Below the pieces are notes generated by a model. It did not search any database and had not been told where the DNA came from. It saw only the letters and a program-made list of their open reading frames with translations. 25,995 bases of DNA, taken from positions 1 to 25,995 of the forward strand of contig JANQEY010000108.1 in NCBI GenBank assembly GCA_028278125.1, written 5' to 3'. The translations under genes were made by a program, and so were the position numbers. Below, in pieces: positions 8,801 through 14,644 of the stretch (its first letter is position 1; every line of letters starts with the position of its first letter). This DNA is from a bacterium. Lineage in GTDB: Bacteria > Electryoneota > Electryoneia > Electryoneales > Electryoneaceae.

Positions 8801-11800
8801 GGCGACAATCCCCAGCAGGTGAACGATACGGTCGACCAGCGGGGTTCTTCAGAGCGATGGGTGAAGATCGCCGATGATATTCATCTCAAAGGCAATCCGG
8901 CTGGCGGAGATATTGATATCCACCGGGCCCATTATTATGTCTGCTTATGGGAGCTTGACTATGACAATGTGGTTACCGGTTTTACAGTCGGCAGCTATGT
9001 GGTTGGCGCGGATTCAGGGGCCGTTGCCAGGATTACCGACATCAGTGGCGGCACCCTGGAGCTGGCAGCATACCGCGGGGAATTTATTGATAATGAAACC
9101 ATTACCAGCGCATCTGGTGGCGAAGCCCTGGCAAACGGCACTGCAGTCACAAAGGATGTATTTCTTGTGAACCTGAACGGGACGTATGCCCAGCTGGGCA
9201 GCGCGACCAATGACTATCATGAACCAGAGGTTGAGATCTACCAGTTTGTTAACACGGACGGTAATGATGCTGATGGCTATGAGCAGGTCTCCAGGGATGA
9301 ACTGACACTGCTTGATCCAGATGAAGATGACGATGAAGATATCATTGAAAAGATCTGGCCGAGAAGGAATGATTTGGACGGTGATGAAACATCCACGTTC
9401 AGGACCGCTCAAGAGGAGCGCCAGAACTTTGCGAACTGGTTTTCTTTTTACAGGAGGAGGGAACTTGCCGGAAAGGCGGCAGTGTCAAAGATTATCGAGG
9501 ATCTTTCCGGTGTAAAGGTGGGGCTGCATACCATCCAGGCACGGATCAACCAGGAAGTGGTTCCTGTGGATCTTGACGGCAATGATGAGACCGAGACGTT
9601 GCTCAAACTGCTCTACAATCTGTATTCATCAAGCGGTACGCCTCTCAGGAGAGGTCTGGACAGGGCCGGCAGGTACTTCAGGAAGGGTGACAGTGATAAC
9701 GCGGGCATCGGTGCTTCACCGTTTGAAGATGACGGCAACGGCGGCGGCTGCCAGCGGGCCTTCTGCCTCCTGATGACTGACGGTTATTATAACGGGACGA
9801 GGCCTTCTAAATGGTATGGAAACGCTGATTCCGACGGCAATGACGAACGTCCTGATCCGCCTACCGGGACTAAGACTTTTTATGACAAGGATGTTTTCAC
9901 CGGTCCAGGGTCAAACACGCTGGCTGACATTGCCATGTACTACTATGAGAATGATCTCGCACCGAACACGAGTGATGAGGTGCCTAATTATAATTATGAC
10001 GAGGCGCCGCACCAGCACATGATAACATATGGTATCTCTTTTGGTGTGACAGGAAACTTTAATCCTGTGGATTATCCAAGCTGTCTGCCGAAGTGTGAGC
10101 CAGGAACTTTTGGGTGTCCTGTGCCATGTACAGAGGGAGATACAGGATGCGATGCCAGTGATCCAAATGACGGCGTATGCCCGGATTGGGAGGAACCCAC
10201 CAACAACCAGCGGAAGATCGATGACCTTTATCACGCTTCTGTGAACGGCAGGGGCCGTTTCTTCAGCGCGAGCAATCCTGTGGAACTTGTTGATGCATTA
10301 ACCGATGTTATGAATGATATTATCAACCAGACAGGTTCTGGCGCCTCTGTTGCGATCAATGCTCAGGAACTAAGATCTGACACGGTTATTTTCCAGGCGC
10401 TTTACAACACAGGCAACTGGTCTGGGGATCTTGTGGCAAAGCCCCTTGATGAAACAGGAAGGATTATACAGGAACAGAATCCTCAAGGGGATTTTGAAGA
10501 CAAGATATTATGGTCTGCTGCGGACGAGCTTGATAACCGGGCTGGCGGCTGGACTACCCGGAAAATAATATCCATCAAATATGATGACCCGGGTGCGGGC
10601 GACATAACGCCGATTGTGTTCGATTACACCGAAATGTCAGGGGCGCAGCGGTCTCTCATGAATTCAGATCCGACCATTGTTAATTTCCTAAGGGGTGACC
10701 GGTCAAATGAACAGACCCGCTTCAGGGTTAGGGAATCTGTGCTGGGCGACATTGTACACTCATCACCGCTGGTTACCGGCGACCTTGTCATCGCTGGCGG
10801 GAATGACGGCATGGTTCATGTGTTTGACCAGGATACAGCTACAGAGATCTTCGCTTATGTTCCAAACCTTGTATACAAGTATCTGGAGGATCTTGCAGCT
10901 GAAGGCGCGAGTGTTTTCTATTCCCACAAGTATTTTGTTGACGCGACGCCGACTGCCAAAGATATCATTTTCGGATCTCTTGTAGGCCGCACATATGTTG
11001 TGGGCGGGCTTAAAAAAGGCGGAAGAGGCTATTACTGTCTCGATGTGACAGGTGTTACCACCGCAACCAATGTTGAAGACAACCCGGGTAATTATATTAA
11101 ATGGGAATATCCGCAGAATAGCACTAATCCTGATACTTCACCTGATCCTGATATGGGATTCAGTTTCAGCCAGGCGTATATTGTTGGATCAAACGCCACT
11201 ACAGAGGAGATAGTGATCTTTGGAAACGGATATGACAGCACCAACGGGCATGCTGTGCTTTACATACTGAATGTGACGGACGGGTCTTTGATCAAGAAGA
11301 TCGATACAGGTGTTGGCGGAAACAATAATACAGCGTATGCTGCGGATGCCTGTAACGGACTTTCCACGCCCACGCTGATCGACTTTGACCTTGACGGCAA
11401 GGTTGACTATGCATATGCTGGCGACCTGCTCGGCAATCTGTGGAAGTTTGATCTTACCGGAACGAGCACAGCCGCCTGGGATGTTGCCTACAAAGACGGC
11501 GCTACGCCTAAACCGTTGTTCCAGGCAATGGATTCCCTTGGAAACCGCCAGCCCATAACTATCAAGCCGGATGTGATGCGGCACTGCAAGTCAAACGAGC
11601 TGGGGTATATCGTGGCTTTTGGAACCGGACGGTTTATCAGTCTTGAAGACTTTGATGATGGCGATAACGTGCAGACAATATACGGCATATGGGATTGGGC
11701 GGATTCATGGGAAGTGAATGGCCATAACGTTAGCGAGCGGAATTCCGAGAATAAATACATGGGAGAATTTGAAACCGTTGGCGGCGTACGGAGGCTTTCT

Positions 11801-12673
11801 AACCTTGTGAATAACCCGAACATGCCATCTACCACAGTGATTGTGCCGGTTGTCAACTTTTCAGCGTTTAGTGGTGAAGTCGGTGTGTCGGTTTATGTGA
11901 ACGGCACGGAGTTTGTCTCTGCCAACCTGACAGACACCGCGAACCGTGAGTTCTCCAGCCCAGAAGGGTTTGCCCTGTGCATCAATGACCTTATAAACGG
12001 CCTGTCTGATGCCCGCGCGTTCCCGAGCGGGACATCGGTGACCATAAAGGCTTATCCTCCAGGAGGAACTCAGCCGACAGTATCTACCAATCCACCGATA
12101 ACGTGGGCAAATGAAACAATACAGGTCGGTCTGCTGCAGCAGGTTGTAAGATACTACGGCTGGTGGCGGCCTCATGATGATGTGAACGCTGATCCAGTGC
12201 AGCTGATTGTTGTCAGCGATTTTTCGATGGACTGGTTTGCTATCTCCACTGGTGAGGGGAGGCATGTGGGCTGGTATTATGACCTGCCAGGTACCAGTGA
12301 ACGGGTGACCAATGATGTCATGATTGTTGGCAGGCGCCTCATTGTGGTGCCGATTATTCCGTCACGGTCTCCATGTTCTGCTGGAGGTGATTCGTGGGTA
12401 TATATTATGAATGCCTGCAGCGGGGGCAGAATGGATACAGTCCAGTTTGACTTGGATGAGGACCGGGCACTGACTGAAACAGATGAAACCGATATCGGTC
12501 TTCCAAGTCTGCATGAATGGGTCGCCCCAACAGCCACCAAAAAGGAAGGTCTGATTGTAGGTCTTACGATGATTGAAGATGTTCTGATACTCACTGATGC
12601 CAGTGGTGACATCGAAACAGACGACACCGAAGGGGCAGCAGAAGGTATCTTTTACTGGAGAGAAATTAATTAA
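2843..12673 (+). CDS. pilY1: Giant PilY1 pilus-tip adhesin (InlB-like/Calx-beta stalk, MopE-like motifs, VWA, propeller)
   Basis: The protein is about 3,276 residues; typical PilY1 proteins are 1,000-1,200. From the sequence: a signal peptide at 1-44 (AHA/W cleavage); four InlB-like beta repeats of 83 residues at about 45-380; seven Calx-beta-like repeats at about 382-1220, most ending C-x-I-x-D-D/N; further InlB-like modules at about 1225-1600; two MopE-like Asp/Cys motifs at 1606-1656 and 1664-1706. A VWA domain with MIDAS DDSGS (D1735, S1737, S1739) runs from about 1725 to 2494. It carries a golvesin-like insert (about 1909-2018), an SGAVARITDISGGTL motif (about 2056) and a six-cysteine loop (2414-2446). 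The C-terminal PilY1 propeller starts near 2630, and its Ca loop DFDLDGKVD is at 2847-2855. In known systems PilY1 sits at the pilus tip and mediates adhesion and surface sensing, with Ca controlling extension/retraction. Family certain; the added ligand roles are inferred. It is followed by two co-transcribed small genes. Confidence 0.95.
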   Translation: MTQSNIEKRIFSLSGTFGNFTKRTAFFAFIVMAAILCFGGSAHAWDVTYNTDGNGILNPPPTPRTQTVPDGNDSITITAQPNLDPDYVFNNWTITSGAGSATFSDLNTAALDITNVLGDVVVQANFVIDTHTVTFNAGAGGTVTGTAPQTIDDMQNCTTVTATPGVGPDYTFVNWTITSGGTNATFSDLNTAALDITIVEGDVVVQANFAIVTHTVTFNAGAGGTVTGTTPQTIDDMQNCSTVTATPNTDPDYVFVNWTITSGGTNATFSDLNTAALDITIVEGDVVVQANFTIVQHTVTFTIVGNGTLTGTTTQTVDDMQDCTTVTATPNTLTDPQNHFVSWTIIAGNPADAVYVDDLFDNTLDVTVVRGDLTIQANIQQDYVVSIDDQTVSEEAGTVTFTVSLLVAVVADDSATVNYMTNNGDAVAGSDYTATSGTLVFAPAEQTKTIIVDITNDTDVEDATELFYVDLSAGTNTSFTGGDDRGTCFLEDNDYNLSITNNSEDENGGSGLFTISLDKVVLNGTVTANYAAADGVVAPIATVLGDLDAGGVNGTSGSYIFSTGEQNVDVYIDLFDDIVVEYDETYLVNVSGVSSISGTINSATGTGTITNDDTYGVTITGRTRTEPEPTAALDVFDVVLNQAVLAGQIVRVNVGTSDDTALNGDDYTGATQEVSFDGDLGEGLSTKAVPITILADTLYEISERFNGTLSDVSGNTNFLVPTATCTIDDDNDTFDVIITGQTVGEPGADAYRNAFDVALDQAVPLGQTVTVDVNLTAGSATGADYNDESPYAVVFTEGEGTAEDVMVQILTDGVYEGDETFDGTVSTLHASASITTDTSTCTITDDGDTCEISIAGLTVTEQAADTYIAAFNVNLDQVVPPAQTVTVNVDLTAGTAADGNDYDDESTYAVSFAAGEDTQQVLVEILADSLFEIDETFTGTLSGESPNAVLDAGASTATCTIQDNGDQCGVTITGLTVTEPGGNENINAFEVVLDQAVPAGETITVDVITSPGTADAGADYAVDIPVPPMPTPHVTFTEGQGLTAKPVQATILADNTVEHYETFTGTLTNLDADAYAISGSAECRILDDGDKYVISISDAAAVNEDPTGQQASFTVTINQTPLAFIDAGRPAHTVDVDASTINNTALGGQDFVTKTETLTFTDPSVSPPGPGPGPHTVLIDIMNDAIPEDPVTENFLVRLVSPSANAVISGTDDEGTCIITDRDFTITASTTKDGSMTMTATGLTSPASGYVIVEESTNVEINVDYASGTEDLTFALSPDYPDEPQGYNPPAMADGGGTWAHDSGAKECTLTNATADGSISVEFDHQITVSAGSNGNVCYGGTAIDPCDTTPSYVIVSHNSNAAFTISPDTGYCVKRVLAGPVGGAVSVGSPTSYTFNTVEESKEISAEFRDTSLTVYILPDNGTTAIPADCTGDFNGTFDTDPEVFGRWQIADLGGTPLTGELCSGETYDLDTGDCNVSDIQVQFTPVGGYMAPAPIIINITEATDSFDVLEGTYTPLSFSLTLLVEDLAGTEGVGGSISPDPEGGADISGVTYIYDRDTEVTLSPSADPGYVFLRWEGDVTGTTNPETIIINGDKVVTAVFTTACTDADNDGYCVDDPVPANVDCADDNPNRHPGRYDTCGDGIDQDCDGSDADCGISDDDNDSDGFSPMQGDCDDTNSNMYPGNIDVCGNGVDEDCYDGDRTCGTESLCVDIEDAPLAHALDAAAPLIMFVLDDSGSMDWTIMTRESDGLFDDERYVFDDPGDHNGSRILDTEQRKRWTSQWRSYNRMYYDPNVTYEPWPRWSLLNCTDGYGAGLNVNADPDSPRSNPVNSGNTFNLNGDEYLTLSQSGGGGALTEYVYVSYYQPCGTYDRTSRSLRADAVLVAPFDQALQPDRFTENPTNTVLRVDNSDAGFSLAGQWSTGNNGAEIGPDYRYTRDDDGGTWGQAWWDISNVPGGVTYDVYVWVPYSTYSVRAAPYETHYIDAGDNPQQVNDTVDQRGSSERWVKIADDIHLKGNPAGGDIDIHRAHYYVCLWELDYDNVVTGFTVGSYVVGADSGAVARITDISGGTLELAAYRGEFIDNETITSASGGEALANGTAVTKDVFLVNLNGTYAQLGSATNDYHEPEVEIYQFVNTDGNDADGYEQVSRDELTLLDPDEDDDEDIIEKIWPRRNDLDGDETSTFRTAQEERQNFANWFSFYRRRELAGKAAVSKIIEDLSGVKVGLHTIQARINQEVVPVDLDGNDETETLLKLLYNLYSSSGTPLRRGLDRAGRYFRKGDSDNAGIGASPFEDDGNGGGCQRAFCLLMTDGYYNGTRPSKWYGNADSDGNDERPDPPTGTKTFYDKDVFTGPGSNTLADIAMYYYENDLAPNTSDEVPNYNYDEAPHQHMITYGISFGVTGNFNPVDYPSCLPKCEPGTFGCPVPCTEGDTGCDASDPNDGVCPDWEEPTNNQRKIDDLYHASVNGRGRFFSASNPVELVDALTDVMNDIINQTGSGASVAINAQELRSDTVIFQALYNTGNWSGDLVAKPLDETGRIIQEQNPQGDFEDKILWSAADELDNRAGGWTTRKIISIKYDDPGAGDITPIVFDYTEMSGAQRSLMNSDPTIVNFLRGDRSNEQTRFRVRESVLGDIVHSSPLVTGDLVIAGGNDGMVHVFDQDTATEIFAYVPNLVYKYLEDLAAEGASVFYSHKYFVDATPTAKDIIFGSLVGRTYVVGGLKKGGRGYYCLDVTGVTTATNVEDNPGNYIKWEYPQNSTNPDTSPDPDMGFSFSQAYIVGSNATTEEIVIFGNGYDSTNGHAVLYILNVTDGSLIKKIDTGVGGNNNTAYAADACNGLSTPTLIDFDLDGKVDYAYAGDLLGNLWKFDLTGTSTAAWDVAYKDGATPKPLFQAMDSLGNRQPITIKPDVMRHCKSNELGYIVAFGTGRFISLEDFDDGDNVQTIYGIWDWADSWEVNGHNVSERNSENKYMGEFETVGGVRRLSNLVNNPNMPSTTVIVPVVNFSAFSGEVGVSVYVNGTEFVSANLTDTANREFSSPEGFALCINDLINGLSDARAFPSGTSVTIKAYPPGGTQPTVSTNPPITWANETIQVGLLQQVVRYYGWWRPHDDVNADPVQLIVVSDFSMDWFAISTGEGRHVGWYYDLPGTSERVTNDVMIVGRRLIVVPIIPSRSPCSAGGDSWVYIMNACSGGRMDTVQFDLDEDRALTETDETDIGLPSLHEWVAPTATKKEGLIVGLTMIEDVLILTDASGDIETDDTEGAAEGIFYWREIN
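2984..3980 (+). repeat. Four tandem 249-bp repeats inside pilY1
   Basis: Four 83-codon units with an exact 249-bp period (CACACGGT anchors at 3233, 3482 and 3731; the first unit has a diverged start). Units 2 and 3 are nearly identical at DNA level over long stretches (e.g. the GGAACCAACGCGACG segment), which indicates recent duplication or gene conversion. Units 1 and 4 are more diverged. They encode InlB-like beta repeats with a conserved core 'NWTITSG...FSDLNTAALDIT'. Confidence 0.9.
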
Positions 12674-12693
12674 TCAATGACAGGAGGTTTATA

Positions 12694-13050
12694 ATGTTTA
12701 AGTCTTTAATTACAATACTGTGTGTAATGCTCTTTGTCTCGGCTGGGAGTGTTTCGGCAGGAGATGCTCTCCCTGAAATCAGCAGAGTTCCGGATATAAA
12801 AGGGATAGACCGGTCGCCTCCTCCGGGTGCACCTATAGAATCATTTGACAGCAGCGGTTTTATTGATTATATTCAAAATCATTCGATTGTAATTGATGAC
12901 ATACAATATAAATTAAATAAAAATGTTGTATTTTACTCTGAAAAAGGTGTAAAATCATTAAAGTCAAGATTCTATGTAGGAAACTTGGTGGGCTTTATGC
13001 TGAATGACGATAAGGAAATAACATCTCTCTGGAAATTAATGGGAAAATGA
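12694..13050 (+). CDS. Small secreted protein of unknown family, in the PilY2 position
   Basis: This is a 118-residue protein with a clear signal peptide (MFKSLITILCVMLFVSAGSVSA, cleavage near residue 22). A Pro-rich linker follows (IDRSPPPGAP), then a compact C-terminal domain from about residue 50 with the pattern IVIDDIQYKLNKNVVFY and YVGNLVGFMLNDDKEITSLW. A perfect SD (AGGAGG at 12682) precedes the ATG. It starts 20 bp after pilY1 and overlaps the next gene by ATGA, so it belongs to the pilus operon. Pseudomonas pilY1 is also followed by a small gene (pilY2, about 115 residues); position and size match, but I cannot establish homology from sequence alone. A periplasmic or outer-membrane accessory role in pilus biogenesis is inferred. 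Confidence 0.8.
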   Translation: MFKSLITILCVMLFVSAGSVSAGDALPEISRVPDIKGIDRSPPPGAPIESFDSSGFIDYIQNHSIVIDDIQYKLNKNVVFYSEKGVKSLKSRFYVGNLVGFMLNDDKEITSLWKLMGK

Positions 13051-13586
13051 GAATGAGATTTTTTATTATTGCTTCTTTATTGGTTACGTTTACTGGTGTC
13101 TGCTCAGCTGAGTATTATCAATACAGGGATGAAAACGGTGTCATCCGGTTTACGGATGACTTTTCCAATGTCCCGGAAGAGCATAGAGAAGATGTTGATA
13201 AGTACGCAGAAATTGTTACATATGATAATGCTGATACTGAAGCAGGAGAACCAATGGGGCGTGATGAAAAGATCAAAATGCTCAAGGCCAAGGAGAAGGA
13301 ACTGGATCTGAAAAGAGAGAAACTTGAAGCAGAAAGAGGGCAATTGATGGCTGAATCAGATAAGCTGTCTGAAGGGAACAGAAAAAAGCTTACGACTGAA
13401 GAAGCTGAAAAACGGGAGAAAAAAATTATTAACCTTACAAAAAGAATAAAGGATTTTGAAGCCAGAAATAAAGCGTTTACCAAGGAGCTTGAAGATTATG
13501 CGAAAATGGTCGCAGAATTATCAGAACCCAAGAAAGAAAAAGAGGAAGAAGAATACGAAGAGGAAGACGAATACATTTACGAGTAG
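13047..13586 (+). CDS. Secreted DUF4124-type protein with coiled coil and acidic tail
   Basis: This is a 179-residue protein: signal peptide to about residue 21 (CSA/EYY), then the short DUF4124 signature 'YYQYRDENGVIRFTDD' (residues 23-38; a Tyr/Trp-rich strand followed by xYTDxP-like text). A long charged alpha-helix/coiled coil covers about residues 75-160 (KAKEKELDLKREKLEAERG...). The tail is extremely acidic (EEEEYEEEDEYIYE). DUF4124 proteins are exported and frequently lie in pilus or envelope operons, but their function is unknown. Translation is probably coupled to the preceding gene through ATGA. It is the last gene before the terminator at 13613. Confidence 0.82.
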   Translation: MRMRFFIIASLLVTFTGVCSAEYYQYRDENGVIRFTDDFSNVPEEHREDVDKYAEIVTYDNADTEAGEPMGRDEKIKMLKAKEKELDLKREKLEAERGQLMAESDKLSEGNRKKLTTEEAEKREKKIINLTKRIKDFEARNKAFTKELEDYAKMVAELSEPKKEKEEEEYEEEDEYIYE

Positions 13587-13612
13587 AAGGACTGGCTGTT
13601 TTTTAAACCAAA

Positions 13613-13649
13613 CCGCCCTGCCTCTTTAAGAGGCAGCGGCGGTTTTTTT
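13613..13649 (+). terminator. Intrinsic terminator of the pilus operon
   Basis: GC-rich hairpin CCGCC-CTGCCTCTT / AAGAGGCAG-C-GGCGG with a single bulged C, followed by seven T residues. It starts 26 bp after the DUF4124 gene stop. This is the strongest terminator in the window and marks the end of the + strand pilin transcript. Confidence 0.92.
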
Positions 13650-13719
13650 GTTATAAAAAAATAAAAATTGAACATTCGTTTTTTATTAGATTTAATGTTA
13701 AAAAGAGGTTCTGATAGAT

Positions 13720-13962
13720 ATGGAATTTTTTAAGAATCTTGACATCTCGGACATTATGATCAGCGCAGGAGCGGTGGTCTTTGTTGTTTTCGTCCTGGCC
13801 ATTCTGAGAAAAATATTCAGGAAAAACAGGGGCAGTAGGCACAGGCAGACAGTAGCGTGCGATAGATGTGGCTGGGAGGGGAATGTGAGCGTATACGCAG
13901 GCAAATGTCCTTCATGCAACAAACCACTGGGTGATCAGAAAGTCGAAACATATAAAGTCTAG
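13720..13962 (+). CDS. Small membrane-anchored zinc-ribbon protein
   Basis: This is an 80-residue protein. One transmembrane segment lies near residues 12-29 (MISAGAVVFVVFVLAILR), then a basic linker (RKIFRKNRGSRHRQ) that should stay cytoplasmic. A C-terminal zinc-ribbon-like module follows, with two CxxC knuckles: CDRC at about 47-50 and CPSC at about 65-68. An AGAGG SD is at 13704 with an 11-base spacer. It is separated from the pilus operon by a terminator and flanked downstream by repeats, so it is probably monocistronic. Its last codons overlap a diverged 47-bp repeat shared with 25838-25884. I do not recognise a specific family; a protein- or nucleic-acid-binding zinc ribbon is inferred. 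Confidence 0.7.
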   Translation: MEFFKNLDISDIMISAGAVVFVVFVLAILRKIFRKNRGSRHRQTVACDRCGWEGNVSVYAGKCPSCNKPLGDQKVETYKV

Positions 13963-14066
13963 ATTTGACTTTACAGACAGTGTCAGATTTTATTAAAATT
14001 AAACTTCAAAATCGAAATAAAAGCATGGTCATTCAATGTGTTAATCTTGTTGGTTAGAACAAATAA

Positions 14067-14099
14067 CATCGTAGGGTGGGCACAGCCCACCCTACGATG
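14067..14099 (+). repeat. REP-type palindrome, perfect 15-bp stem
   Basis: CATCGTAGGGTGGGC / GCCCACCCTACGATG around a 3-base loop (ACA). The same GTAGGGTGGGC core appears at 22094, 22788, 22835, 22893, 22951, 23009 and 25974, next to the RAYT gene and at the window edge. It may also act as a bidirectional transcription barrier, although no T-tract follows. Confidence 0.88.
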
Positions 14100-14177
14100 G
14101 TTGGTTACATTTCATTAAATGTAATCAATTTAGATTTGACCATACATAAAGTGTTGGATGCCGATTCGTCATTAAGA
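14075..14177 (+). repeat. 103-bp block, inverted copy at the right window edge
   Basis: Matches the reverse complement of 25893-25995 with one mismatch (14161, C versus T). It includes the right part of the REP palindrome and a second hairpin TTACATTT-CATT-AAATGTAA at 14104-14123. Similarity stops sharply at 14177. Confidence 0.88.
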
Positions 14178-14476
14178 CCTTTGAAACAAATGAAACTCGA
14201 TAAAATCTTACATTGTATGTAAGATCAAGTCGTGTTCAATACAATTTATTTCTCAAGTTTCAAATCCGCTTTTAATGCCTTTAGATTCGAAATAAAGGCA
14301 TTACCTTTCAACATTTTAACAATTAAAACATTAAAAGATCATGCCTTTATTTTAATATTATAAATACTGAAAAGTTACACCTTTATTTCAGTTTTCTTAT
14401 GTGTTAAATATATAAGGTACCTCTAAAACTGTTTATTAAAAACCTGATGCGGTCTGTAAGGTTAAATCATAAGGGT

Positions 14477-14609
14477 ACCTCTAAAAATTAGGATTTTGGT
14501 TCGAGTACAAGGCATGCGAAAATTTTAACCGGAGGAATACATTGAGTATTTCGAGGATTAAAATTTTCGCATAACGCCGTAATCGGGCCAAAAGACAATT
14601 TTTAGAGGT
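14477..14609 (+). mobile_element. 133-bp MITE-like palindromic element
   Basis: Terminal inverted repeats ACCTCTAAAAATT (14477) and AATTTTTAGAGGT (14597-14609) enclose a near-palindrome. Its inner arms are TGCGAAAATTTTAA (14515-14528) and TTAAAATTTTCGCA (14558-14571), with a central loop around 14541-14544. No open frame of use is seen. A further solo end, GGTACCTCTAAAA, lies at 14416-14428. The right end is 35 bp from the start of the kinase gene. The structure fits a non-autonomous transposable element; no clear target duplication was found. Confidence 0.72.
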
Positions 14610-14644
14610 GGCCATAACTTTTACAAGCAGGTAATCAGCGGCAA

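Larger units (their letters stand above)
13963..14644. other. Gene-poor repeat-filled intergenic region
   Basis: There is no supportable gene. The region contains a 15-bp-stem palindrome (14067-14099), a 103-bp block duplicated inverted at 25893-25995, an inverted repeat AATGCCTTTA / TAAAGGCATT with a 9-nt loop (14274-14302), and a 133-bp MITE-like palindrome (14477-14609). Very short open frames occur inside the repeats; see the findings. Confidence 0.75.

Noticed and set aside
14274..14302. AATGCCTTTA / TAAAGGCATT inverted repeat as a terminator
   Set aside because: The stem is AT-rich and not followed by a T-run, and it lies 300 bp past the nearest gene; kept only as an inverted repeat.
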